Assembly: GCA_002712645.1 (NCBI GenBank)
Contig: PAUH01000032.1
Span: 9,411 to 19,420, forward strand
DNA length: 10,010 bases
Reading direction: 5' to 3'
From: Methanobacteriota archaeon
GTDB lineage: Archaea; Thermoplasmatota; Poseidoniia; Poseidoniales; Thalassarchaeaceae
The notes below the pieces were generated by a model that did no database searches, was not told the DNA's origin, and saw only the letters and a list, made by a program, of their open reading frames with translations. This document shows positions 1 to 6,768 of this stretch, piece after piece. Position numbers and translations under genes: made by a program. Position 1 is the first letter of the stretch. Each line of letters begins with the position of its first letter.

Positions 1-2
1 AT

Positions 3-347
3 CCTGAATCAACCACTGTGGACCGTGAAAGTCTGAAGTTAATGACAGTCGCACAACTCAAGGAACTCCTCGCAGACCATTCACTGCCTGTGTCCGGACG
101 AAAGGCAGAATTGATTGACAGACTTATCGAGAATCAGGAAGATCTCGGAGGCGAGGATTCGCACGAGAAAGAGGAAACCGATATTTTGGAATCCAAACAG
201 GATACAGCAGCCGAGGCGATTGAAACAGTCGTGTCTGACATCGGAGACGGCCCAGTTGCGCTTGAGGAATCCGATGTGACTCTCCAGACCATGATACTCA
301 TCGGAGCTGTGATTCTGGCCCTGGGTCTAGTCATCTTGTCTCTATGA
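3..347 (+). CDS. SAP-domain protein with C-terminal membrane anchor (5' end probably outside window)
   Basis: The frame is open from the first full codon (position 3) to a TGA at 345-347. A GTG at 18 could start a 109-residue protein, but there is no Shine-Dalgarno sequence before it, so the gene may begin left of the window. The ATG at 42 would cut into the domain. Numbering from the GTG, residues 5-39 fit a SAP motif: two amphipathic helices around a SGRKAELIDRL core, a fold that usually binds nucleic acid. Residues 40-87 are acidic and low in complexity, so probably a flexible linker. Residues 88-109 are an uninterrupted hydrophobic helix ending at the stop, which suggests a tail anchor with the SAP domain in the cytoplasm. 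The gene converges on the aldo/keto reductase with only 8 bases between stops. A role tethering DNA or RNA to the membrane is inference only. Confidence 0.75.
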   Translation, partial: PESTTVDRESLKLMTVAQLKELLADHSLPVSGRKAELIDRLIENQEDLGGEDSHEKEETDILESKQDTAAEAIETVVSDIGDGPVALEESDVTLQTMILIGAVILALGLVILSL

Positions 348-355
348 GGCGCTCT

Positions 356-1438
356 TCACAACGTTTTCAGATCCCTATTCCCACTTCCACCGGGACCAAT
401 CCATGCCTCAGGCTTATTCCCCAGAATCTCGTCTATCGATTCCATATGGGAGTCATCGAGTTTCAAGGCGACATCAATACAACCTAGATTCTCTCTCAAT
501 TGCTTTGAATTCGTGGCACCGAGGAGGACTGTTGAAACATTCTTATTCTTCAGACACCATGCCAAAGCCAATTGTGCCATTGAACAGTTTAACTCATTTT
601 CAGCATATGCTGTCAACTCCTTAACGATCTCTACTTCACCCCTCTCTCGTCTGTCCTCCAACTCTTCCTTCAACCAGCCATAGATTTCCACAGTTGCACG
701 AGAACCCTCGGGTATGCCATCATTGTATTTCCCTGTTAAGAAACCAGATCTTAGGGGCGACCAAATCGTTGTTCCAATAGAATATGGAGGCCGATAAAGA
801 GGAAAATACTCCTTTTCAAAGCGATCCCTGTGAAGCATGTTGTATTGAGGCTGCTCGAATGAAGGGGGTTCAAGTCCCTCGCTTCTTGCAATCCAGAATG
901 CCTCAGTTATTTGCTGCGCTGACCATTCGCTTGTGCCCCAAGCAGTAGACACCCCCGCCCTCACGATATCGGTCATCGCTCTAACTACTGTCGAAGTTGG
1001 GGTGTGCGGATCGGGCCGATGACAGAACACCATGTCGACATAGTCTAACCCAAGACGATCCAGAGAAGCATCCATGCCTTCCATGATGTGCTTACGAGAC
1101 AGCCCACGTTCATTGACACCCGTCCCTCCCCAGAATATCTTAGTCGTGATTACCAGGTCCGATCTCCTCCAAAGTTCAGGATCCTCTTCAGCTAATTCGG
1201 ACAGGGCAAGACCGAAAATCCTCTCTGCCTCTCCTACTGGTGTCCCGTAGGCTTCTGCATGATCGAAGCAGTTCACTCCTGCCTCCCTGGCGATCTTCAA
1301 GAGTTCCTTCGCAGTTTCAACCCCTTCATCGCCCGAAAGATCGTTCTTGACTCCATATGTGGCCCAGAATCCATATGACAATACTGAAACTTGAATTCCT
1401 GTAGATCCCATCATTCTGTAGTACATGTCCTCTGCCAT
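356..1438 (-). CDS. Aldo/keto reductase, Kv-beta / YghZ-like subfamily
   Basis: Predicted cytoplasmic NADPH-dependent reductase of aldehydes or ketones with a TIM-barrel fold, 360 residues, a normal family length. The catalytic tetrad can be read: D59 and Y64 (FDHAEAYG), K100 (ITTKIFWGG) and H140 (FCHRPDP). Long segments resemble animal voltage-gated K+ channel beta subunits and bacterial YghZ: RGLSRKHI near 111-118, WGTSEWS near 167-173, IWSPLRSGFLTGKY near 225-238 and VLLGATN near 304-310. At the fourth catalytic position it has His, as in active enzymes such as YghZ, where Kv-beta has Asn. The ATG at 1438 is used; the ATG four codons later (1426) is equally plausible because the family fold starts at YYRMMG. 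It diverges from pyrB across 125 bp. The substrate cannot be read from the sequence; detoxification of reactive aldehydes is a family-level guess. Confidence 0.9.
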   Translation of the reverse strand: MAEDMYYRMMGSTGIQVSVLSYGFWATYGVKNDLSGDEGVETAKELLKIAREAGVNCFDHAEAYGTPVGEAERIFGLALSELAEEDPELWRRSDLVITTKIFWGGTGVNERGLSRKHIMEGMDASLDRLGLDYVDMVFCHRPDPHTPTSTVVRAMTDIVRAGVSTAWGTSEWSAQQITEAFWIARSEGLEPPSFEQPQYNMLHRDRFEKEYFPLYRPPYSIGTTIWSPLRSGFLTGKYNDGIPEGSRATVEIYGWLKEELEDRRERGEVEIVKELTAYAENELNCSMAQLALAWCLKNKNVSTVLLGATNSKQLRENLGCIDVALKLDDSHMESIDEILGNKPEAWIGPGGSGNRDLKTL

Positions 1439-1506
1439 GAATATCCGCTCACGGCCAGATACTCAAGCCTTCGCCAAATTCCTTTCAAGTTCTATCATCC
1501 ACTACT

Positions 1507-1555
1507 CCATATATGGCAAGACATATGTTCGGTCAGCCATTGAAAGGGTCGGAGG
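1507..1555 (+). promoter_or_regulatory. Probable pyrBI promoter and ribosome binding site
   Basis: Within the 125-bp gap between the divergent aldo/keto reductase and pyrB, a perfect 10-bp palindrome CCATATATGG (1507-1516) holds a TATA-like core about 50 bases before the pyrB start. A second palindrome, ACATATGT, lies at 1521-1528. A TATA box there would place transcription start near 1535-1540, leaving a leader of about 25 bases. A strong GGAGG at 1551-1555 sits 8 bases before the GTG start. Whether the palindromes are also an operator cannot be told from this sequence alone. Confidence 0.45.
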
Positions 1556-1563
1556 AGTGACGC

Positions 1564-2490
1564 GTGGACCTCATTACAATGGACGATTTGACTAATGAAG
1601 AGGCGATTTCACTACTAGATGATGCAGAGCGACTCCTCCCCGTTGCTCGGGGCGATGCATATCTCCCATTGCTAGAGGGCAAGGTCTTAGCCAATCTCTT
1701 TTTTGAGAACTCAACAAGAACTCGACTATCATTCGAGACTTCTATGAAGAGACTTGGGGGAGAGGTTCTGAACCTTAGTGAAGTGGGGTCTTCCATCAAG
1801 AAGGGTGAGACACTCTATGACACAATGCAGATGATTGATGGGTATGCGGATGTTGCTGTAATAAGGCACCCGAGACAAGGCGCGGCACAATATGCTGCTG
1901 ACGCCGTCAAAATACCCATAATGAATGCAGGTGATGGCGCCGGCAATCACCCGACTCAGACGCTTCTTGATCTATTCACAATCCGTCAGGGGCAGGGCAA
2001 GATCGAGGGACTCAATGTGGTACTGGTTGGGGATCTAAGATATGGGCGGACAGCACACAGTCTGAGCCATGCCCTCAGTCGCTTCGGAGCTTCATTGACA
2101 TTAGTATCCCCCGAAGCTCTCAGAATGCCATCCGAGATCGTAAGAGATCTCAAATCTTCAGGATGCAATGTCGAAGAAAGTAAAGAACTCTCCCCTGCTA
2201 TTTCATCTGCGGATGTCGTGTACATGACGCGAATCCAGAGAGAGCGATTTCCAGATGAGGCAGAGTACGAGAAGGTCGCAGGCATATACACCTTGAAGGC
2301 CGAGGATTTGAGGAGCGTGCAATCCGATATGATGGTCATGCACCCTCTTCCAAGAGTGAATGAAATTCACCCGAGTATCGATGCCACTAGTCATGCTTGG
2401 TACTTCAAACAAGCATTCAATGGCGTCCCAACTCGTATGGCACTACTTTGTCGAAGTCTGGGTATTGATATCCCGGAGGCGATCGTATGA
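1564..2490 (+). CDS. pyrB: Aspartate carbamoyltransferase, catalytic chain
   Basis: Condenses carbamoyl phosphate and aspartate to N-carbamoyl-aspartate, the committed step of pyrimidine synthesis, in the cytoplasm as trimers. It has 308 residues, close to the E. coli length. Readable active-site elements: S50-T-R-T-R54 (carbamoyl phosphate binding), the K80-G-E loop, R101-H102-P, H129-P-T-Q132, R162 in GDLRYGRT, R223 and Q225 in MTRIQRER, and HPLPR at 260-264. The N-terminal half binds carbamoyl phosphate and the C-terminal half binds aspartate. The GTG start follows GGAGG by 8 bases, an in-frame stop at 1558-1560 blocks any upstream start, and the ATG at 1579 would remove the conserved first strand. 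The stop overlaps the pyrI start as ATGA, indicating coupled translation and a stoichiometric holoenzyme. Confidence 0.98.
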   Translation: MDLITMDDLTNEEAISLLDDAERLLPVARGDAYLPLLEGKVLANLFFENSTRTRLSFETSMKRLGGEVLNLSEVGSSIKKGETLYDTMQMIDGYADVAVIRHPRQGAAQYAADAVKIPIMNAGDGAGNHPTQTLLDLFTIRQGQGKIEGLNVVLVGDLRYGRTAHSLSHALSRFGASLTLVSPEALRMPSEIVRDLKSSGCNVEESKELSPAISSADVVYMTRIQRERFPDEAEYEKVAGIYTLKAEDLRSVQSDMMVMHPLPRVNEIHPSIDATSHAWYFKQAFNGVPTRMALLCRSLGIDIPEAIV

Positions 2491-2954
2491 GTGAGATGAG
2501 GAGAGTTTCGGCTATCTGTAATGGAACTGTGATTGATCACATACCATCTGGAAGTGCTGTCCAAGTCATGCGCATGCTCCATATTGACGGCTCCCATTCA
2601 AATCCAATTTCACTTGTCATGAATGTTCCCAGCAGCAAAGTAGGCAGTAAGGACGTACTCAAGATCGAAGATCGAGAATTAAGTCAGGAAGAACTTGATC
2701 GACTCGCTCTAATAGCCCCCTCAGCGTCAATAGCAATCATCCGAAATTATGGTGTGGCTGAGAAGAGACAAATTGAACTTGGCTCAGAATTGATAAATAT
2801 TGCAAGATGCTCATTCTTCAATTGCATAACTCAGAATCCGAATGAGCCCCTGCCCCATCGTTTGCAAGTCGTTTCTAAAGACCCCCTAGAGATAAGGTGC
2901 GCATATTGCGGCCGAGCACAATCTGTGGGCGAGATAATCGAATCACTAATCTAA
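2487..2954 (+). CDS. pyrI: Aspartate carbamoyltransferase, regulatory chain
   Basis: Regulatory subunit that binds nucleotide effectors and links PyrB trimers into the allosteric holoenzyme. It has 155 residues, the usual size. The N-terminal about 100 residues form the nucleotide-binding domain; the C-terminal domain carries the zinc site, with all four ligands present as C108, C113 (CSFFNC), C138 and C141 (CAYC). The spacing is the same as in E. coli PyrI, where this zinc domain contacts the catalytic chain. The ATG lies inside the end of pyrB (ATGA overlap) with a GGAGG at 2475-2479, 7 bases upstream. The neighbouring complete pyrB and the intact zinc site suggest a functional, feedback-regulated enzyme. 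No dihydroorotase or other pyr gene follows directly. Confidence 0.97.
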   Translation: MSEMRRVSAICNGTVIDHIPSGSAVQVMRMLHIDGSHSNPISLVMNVPSSKVGSKDVLKIEDRELSQEELDRLALIAPSASIAIIRNYGVAEKRQIELGSELINIARCSFFNCITQNPNEPLPHRLQVVSKDPLEIRCAYCGRAQSVGEIIESLI

Positions 2955-2969
2955 TCCAGATACCAGGGC

Positions 2970-3761
2970 ATGAACGCCCAAAGTTCAAACCCGAACCAGC
3001 AAGCCAGAATCATGGCTGACAGCCGACTCAACTTCTTTTTGCATTTCAGGAAGGCCGGAGGTACGAGAATCGTAAATTTGGCCATTGCAAATGGCGAGAG
3101 ACTTTGGTCGAGACATGATAACGGGAAGCCATGCGATGAATCTGGAGCAACAAAAGACCTCAGTTCTATGAATCATTCAGAGGCTACAGATTTCTTTAAC
3201 GAAGCCATTGGAAAAAAGATATCATTTGTTTCTGCACCAGGGGGGAAAGAGCTAGTTGAAGCTGCATTGACACATCCAAATGTTAGGACAATATGCTCTC
3301 TCAGGAATCCTGGAAAAACATGCCTCTCGAATTATAATTATGACTATTATCTCGGTCTTACAAACGAGAGAAAACTATCCTCTTACTTGCATCATGCTGG
3401 ATATTCCAATCCATTCACGAGATCTCTTCTTGGTCATGGAAATTCCGAGTATAGTGAAGAGGAGTCTATCAATGAGGCCATCAGGCTCTTACAGCAGTTT
3501 GATCTTCTGATTAGATTAGGTGATCCTGACTCCGATTCCAAAACCCGTGATGAGACCGGATGGTCTAATTTCGATGTTAAATCGCATAGTACGAGTGGTG
3601 AAGATAGGCTATGGAAAACCTACAATCTCATGAGTAAAGGACGTCTATTACGAGCCTTTGAACTCATGTCAGGAAAGAAGAGAGGTAATTTGCAAGACGT
3701 TCCGACCAATTCCATAAAACTAGATTCAGAACTCATGGAAAGACTCTTTGAGATTGATTAA
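2970..3761 (+). CDS. Sulfotransferase-family protein (PAPS-dependent type, likely carbohydrate/surface substrate)
   Basis: Recognised by motif, not by close homology. Residues 23-33 (FLHFRKAGGTR) match the 5'-phosphosulfate binding loop of Golgi-type and bacterial sulfotransferases (consensus FLHxPKTGGT), keeping the catalytic lysine as K28. Residues 111-124 (LRNPGKTCLSNYNY) match the 3'-phosphate binding segment (R-D/N-P ... S-x-Y), with R112 and S120 present. NPFTRSLLG near 147-155 and the following helix ending in IRLG also fit the family. Such enzymes move sulfate from PAPS to sugars or other acceptors. At 263 residues the protein stops just after LMERLFEID, where relatives usually continue for about ten more residues, so the C-terminus looks short. 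ATG 2970 has no clear ribosome binding site; ATG 3012 is the alternative and keeps every motif. It lies 15 bases after pyrI on the same strand. No signal peptide or membrane segment is seen. Confidence 0.75.
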   Translation: MNAQSSNPNQQARIMADSRLNFFLHFRKAGGTRIVNLAIANGERLWSRHDNGKPCDESGATKDLSSMNHSEATDFFNEAIGKKISFVSAPGGKELVEAALTHPNVRTICSLRNPGKTCLSNYNYDYYLGLTNERKLSSYLHHAGYSNPFTRSLLGHGNSEYSEEESINEAIRLLQQFDLLIRLGDPDSDSKTRDETGWSNFDVKSHSTSGEDRLWKTYNLMSKGRLLRAFELMSGKKRGNLQDVPTNSIKLDSELMERLFEID

Positions 3762-3777
3762 ATCCCATCTCAATCCA

Positions 3778-5838
3778 TCAAAGACGCTCAATTATACTTC
3801 GAAAAAGCTCAGATTCAGATCCGCTGGTACGAGCTTCCAGCCTCTTCAAGATTAATTCAGGAGTAGATCTCGCCGGAACCCCAATTCTAGGTACTCGATC
3901 GACGATTAATTCCATCTGCTCATCCAATCCCCTGGCTTCAATCCCATCAATTCTTGCCTCTGCAATCATTTTCTTACATATTGAGGCACCTATGTGTGTT
4001 ACCATGACAATCGATATCAAAGGATTCGAAGCGGCTGCGTCTAGCAATCCGGCCAGAATTCCAGATGCTGCTTCTGGCTCGGTAATAGCCTCAAGCTCAT
4101 CTGCTAGTATGAATTTCTTTTTGCTAGAAATGACGATCTTTGAGAGTCCCATCAGAGTCCTTTCTAGAGCACCTGCACTTTGAGTTCCAGTAACTTTTGC
4201 CAATAGATGAATCTCATCCGCTAGTGAAACAACCGCTTGATCCGCTGGAACAGGTAAACCAGCATGAGAAAGAAGGAGAATCGAAGCCACACCCTCAATT
4301 AACGAGGTCTTCCCACCTGAATTTGCTCCTGTTAAGAGTACAATCGATCCCTTGGGGCACGGTTTTGGGAGGTTTCCAAATCCATACTTCACAGGAATAG
4401 GATCAACTCCGAGAAGAGGATGTCTAAACCCTGAGAAGTAGCAACTAGGTTCTACATCTGGTTTAATTTCTGGAAGAACGCATTTTCGATATCTCGCCCA
4501 TTTTGCAATCCCGACCCACATATCAATATCAATAATCTCAGAAATAGAATCCTGAGCCCTGCCAATGACTGAGGAGGCCTTTTCGGCACGAACCATAGCG
4601 CCTTCAATTTCGAAATTCGAAATCATGCGATCTAGGTCTTGTTCAATTGCCTCAATGGTTTCCCTCCTGAAAGAACAAGGATATTCGCTCTCAAAGCAGT
4701 TCGTTGGAATTGAGATGCCACTCAGTTCCAGATATTCTGAGAGCCTCTGGCGTCCGCATTCGAGTGACTCAGAAATCGAATCCGATACCGCCCCCCTAAG
4801 TCTGTGTTGAAGCCTGTTGGCGTCTGAATAGTAGGCTAACATTTCTGATCCATCTAGAGAAAGGCTGGCCTCAGAAGTAGAACTCACTATCGAGTCGTTT
4901 ACGGAACCCTCTATTGCTTTGATTTCACTCCATAGCCCATCTCTGAGATTTTCAATATCCGCCCCATCATCTTCTGTTTTGAGAAGCCAACTAAGATCAC
5001 TAAGACCATCCATTGCATCCCTTATCCTCTCACTAAGTGGGTCTAATCCAAGAGTAATATTGCCCAGATCTACAAGCGATTCGAGGCTGCTTCTGTTATT
5101 CTCTATCCATTGGAGTGATATTTCAGGAATCATCGACCGGAAATCATCTGCTATCTTACAAAACATCCAACCAGGAGGCATTTGGTCAGGTGCATATGGT
5201 CCAATCCATGTTACTCTGGGAAGTCCCTCATAGTCTTTCCAAGTCTCATTTGTGCCACGAACTACTATTCTGGCGTATTTTTCTACGTTCTTGATTTGCT
5301 GTGCTGATACAGAATCTGGAACAACAATTACCCTGTCCACCTTGCCAATATGGCTCTTCAAACTCTTAATTCCCTTCGACGCTTTATCCCATTCAATCAC
5401 TGATGATGGAGCTGTTGCAACGAATGACATTGCCTCAGAGACCATCTTTCTTCGAACTTCAATTTCACTTTTTGATTCAATACCCATTGGTTGTAAGACG
5501 CCCAATCTCTTCTTGGCAGGGGATGAAGAAATATGAGTCTCAATATCGTAGAGGAGACGATCATGGAGTTTCTGCGCGTCACTTGTTTGAGCGATACTCT
5601 TGCCGTTCCCTCCAAACTCATTGATTATACGCACCGCTCGATTTATCGAAAGCCCCTCAATCTTTGCGAGGGATGCTACATCCTTGCTCTTGATAATACG
5701 GAGAACCTCCCCCTCATCACCAAGCTCGTCGATAAGCCTCCGAGATAGTGATTCACCAACCCCTGGTATCGCAATCAATGTGTCCATCGAGACAATCGAA
5801 AAAGTGGGGTTCTTGATGACATCGGTGAAATAAAACAC
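3778..5838 (-). CDS. MutS-family ATPase with N-terminal helix-hairpin-helix region (MutS2-like, no Smr domain)
   Basis: About 686 residues. Counting from a TTG one codon upstream (5841), residues 22-42 (IPGVGESLSRRL) and about 58-76 form helix-hairpin-helix DNA-binding elements. The middle, about 85-450, is a helical core with low similarity, presumably the lever and clamp. The C-terminal ATPase is clear: Walker A GANSGGKT (505-512), Walker B FILADE (577-582), a TGTQSAG loop (551-557) where MutS has its signature, and the switch histidine H616 (VTHIG). There is no mismatch-recognition domain with an FxE motif and no C-terminal Smr nuclease, so it is neither classical MutS nor full bacterial MutS2. 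The GTG at 5838 is chosen because GAGGT lies 6 bases upstream; the ATG at 5787 lacks such a site but would keep the hairpins. It follows rpl24e by 40 bases, so cotranscription is possible. A role in recombination control or branched-DNA handling is inference. Confidence 0.85.
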   Translation of the reverse strand: MFYFTDVIKNPTFSIVSMDTLIAIPGVGESLSRRLIDELGDEGEVLRIIKSKDVASLAKIEGLSINRAVRIINEFGGNGKSIAQTSDAQKLHDRLLYDIETHISSSPAKKRLGVLQPMGIESKSEIEVRRKMVSEAMSFVATAPSSVIEWDKASKGIKSLKSHIGKVDRVIVVPDSVSAQQIKNVEKYARIVVRGTNETWKDYEGLPRVTWIGPYAPDQMPPGWMFCKIADDFRSMIPEISLQWIENNRSSLESLVDLGNITLGLDPLSERIRDAMDGLSDLSWLLKTEDDGADIENLRDGLWSEIKAIEGSVNDSIVSSTSEASLSLDGSEMLAYYSDANRLQHRLRGAVSDSISESLECGRQRLSEYLELSGISIPTNCFESEYPCSFRRETIEAIEQDLDRMISNFEIEGAMVRAEKASSVIGRAQDSISEIIDIDMWVGIAKWARYRKCVLPEIKPDVEPSCYFSGFRHPLLGVDPIPVKYGFGNLPKPCPKGSIVLLTGANSGGKTSLIEGVASILLLSHAGLPVPADQAVVSLADEIHLLAKVTGTQSAGALERTLMGLSKIVISSKKKFILADELEAITEPEAASGILAGLLDAAASNPLISIVMVTHIGASICKKMIAEARIDGIEARGLDEQMELIVDRVPRIGVPARSTPELILKRLEARTSGSESELFRSIIERL

Positions 5839-5878
5839 CAATCAACCTCGATCTGGGCTGTTTGCGTGAATGGGGAGT

Positions 5879-6070
5879 TTACTTGATACCGCCCTTCTCA
5901 TATCTTCGCGTCCACTTGAGACGTCGAGGATTACGATTCAGGTTTACATGATTCTTTCTCGCCTTCGAGTCTTTGAACCACAGTACTGTACCATCTCTTC
6001 GAACAAACATGATCCCTGTACCGGGCTCTATCTCCTCTCTAGTGAAACTGCAGATTCTCGTTTCGGGCAT
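5879..6070 (-). CDS. rpl24e: Ribosomal protein L24e, zinc-site-degenerate form
   Basis: Large-subunit ribosomal protein, 63 residues, normal length. The family core is unmistakable: EEIEPGTG (12-19), DGTVLWF and NRNPRRLKWT. Normal archaeal L24e binds zinc through two cysteine pairs (C-x2-C and C-x3-C). Here only C7 remains; the second position is Thr (CSFT) and the WF-x-x-SK segment reads FKDSKA with no cysteine. The fold must therefore be held without the usual zinc. The start chosen is the ATG at 6070, with an AAGGAAG ribosome binding site upstream; a GTG at 6094 in the same frame would overlap rps28e and lies before that site. The gene begins 13 bases after the rps28e stop, as third gene of the r-protein unit. 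Confidence 0.95.
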   Translation of the reverse strand: MPETRICSFTREEIEPGTGIMFVRRDGTVLWFKDSKARKNHVNLNRNPRRLKWTRRYEKGGIK

Positions 6071-6083
6071 TGACAACACTTCC

Positions 6084-6302
6084 TTATCTCGCACCGAGCT
6101 TACGAGCTTCCCTGCCCGTATCTTTCAGCATTAGGATATCTCCTATTCTGACAGGTCCGACAACGTTTCTGGTTATTATTCGGCCAATATCCCGAGGGTT
6201 AGGGGCATCGTTAACCCGTACTTTCACCTGAGTTGCCTCACCAGTCATGCCAGTACGCCCGACAACTTCGACCACTTCGGCAGGCCAGGATTCTTGTGAC
6301 AT
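6084..6302 (-). CDS. rps28e: Ribosomal protein S28e
   Basis: Small-subunit ribosomal protein, 72 residues with an OB-like fold. It sits near the mRNA exit region of archaeal and eukaryotic 30S/40S particles. Family signatures are nearly complete: [20 protein letters not shown], then [15 protein letters not shown] and the C-terminal EARKL. The ATG at 6302 follows GAGGTGG, which lies across the end of rpl7ae, and only 12 bases separate the two genes. The tight spacing indicates one polycistronic message with rpl7ae upstream and rpl24e downstream. This gene order is widely conserved among archaea. Nothing unusual is seen in the protein. Confidence 0.97.
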   Translation of the reverse strand: MSQESWPAEVVEVVGRTGMTGEATQVKVRVNDAPNPRDIGRIITRNVVGPVRIGDILMLKDTGREARKLGAR

Positions 6303-6314
6303 CTTTCAACCACC

Positions 6315-6695
6315 TCAAGCAGAGAGGGTCTCATAGTGGCCCTTAACTTCATTAAATCGATCTTCACCATCTTTCTTTACGTCAACAACAGCCACTGCAG
6401 CGGTCTTTGTCCCATCGGACATCCCAGCTGCCTCAGCCAGGTATGTTTGATCTGGCACGTACATGAATGGAATCGATTTTTCCCTGCATATCATTGGTAT
6501 GTGGGCTAGCAGCTCGCTTGGATTCACATCTTCAGCCATGACTACCATTAGAGCGGTTCCTCTCTCAGCAGCTTTGGTGACTTCATTTGCACCCTTCTTC
6601 AGTCCTCCTCTGCCATCTTTTCCGAGGGCCTTGACCATCTCGTAAACAATCTCATGAACATCTTGTGGGGTCTCGAAGGCAACGTGTACACTCAT
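6315..6695 (-). CDS. rpl7ae: Ribosomal protein L7Ae (kink-turn binding protein)
   Basis: 126 residues, typical for the family. L7Ae binds RNA kink-turns: in the 50S subunit, in box C/D and H/ACA guide RNPs, and in archaeal RNase P. The RNA-binding signature KKGANEVTKAAERG is present, followed by VVMAEDVNPSELLAH and IPFMYVPDQTYLAEAAG. The frame is open upstream to 6749, but the ATG at 6695 is chosen: a GAGG at 6704-6707 sits 8-9 bases before it, and the protein then begins MSVHVAFETP as in relatives. An ATG at 6704 would overlap that site. It is the first gene of the L7Ae-S28e-L24e unit and has its own likely promoter in the 74-bp gap after prs. Confidence 0.97.
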   Translation of the reverse strand: MSVHVAFETPQDVHEIVYEMVKALGKDGRGGLKKGANEVTKAAERGTALMVVMAEDVNPSELLAHIPMICREKSIPFMYVPDQTYLAEAAGMSDGTKTAAVAVVDVKKDGEDRFNEVKGHYETLSA

Positions 6696-6715
6696 TGGAA
6701 TCATCCTCGTGCTGT

Positions 6716-6757
6716 GTCCTGCCGCTGAACGCGGCCTGTATAAACACACCGCAGGAC
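6716..6757 (-). promoter_or_regulatory. Probable rpl7ae operon promoter with nested inverted repeats
   Basis: In the 74-bp gap between prs and rpl7ae, the minus strand carries a TATA-like TTTATA (6744-6739) about 45 bases before the rpl7ae ATG, which would give a leader near 20 bases containing the GAGG site. Around it are two nested inverted repeats: GCCGC/GCGGC (6721-6725 with 6731-6735, loop of five) and GTCCTGC/GCAGGAC (6716-6722 with 6751-6757). These could be an operator, or a structure in the 3' end of the prs transcript. Confidence 0.4.
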
Positions 6758-6768
6758 CTGGGGTGCTA

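Noticed and set aside
1986-2339. 117-codon open frame antisense to pyrB
   Set aside because: It is a shadow of a clearly identified enzyme, with no ribosome binding site or domain pattern.
3762-3777. Bidirectional terminator between the sulfotransferase-like and MutS-like genes
   Set aside because: The 16-base gap has no stem-loop and no T-run, so no terminator can be supported.
4919-5233. Plus-strand open frames inside the MutS-like gene, including this 104-codon one
   Set aside because: Ser- and Leu-rich low-quality translations typical of the reverse of coding DNA; the minus-strand protein carries Walker motifs.
6696-6710. Box C-like ATGAT before rpl7ae as a kink-turn for L7Ae self-regulation
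   Set aside because: L7Ae binding its own leader is known in Sulfolobus, but no partner CTGA strand with the right geometry is visible, and the sequence is explained by the GAGG site plus chance.
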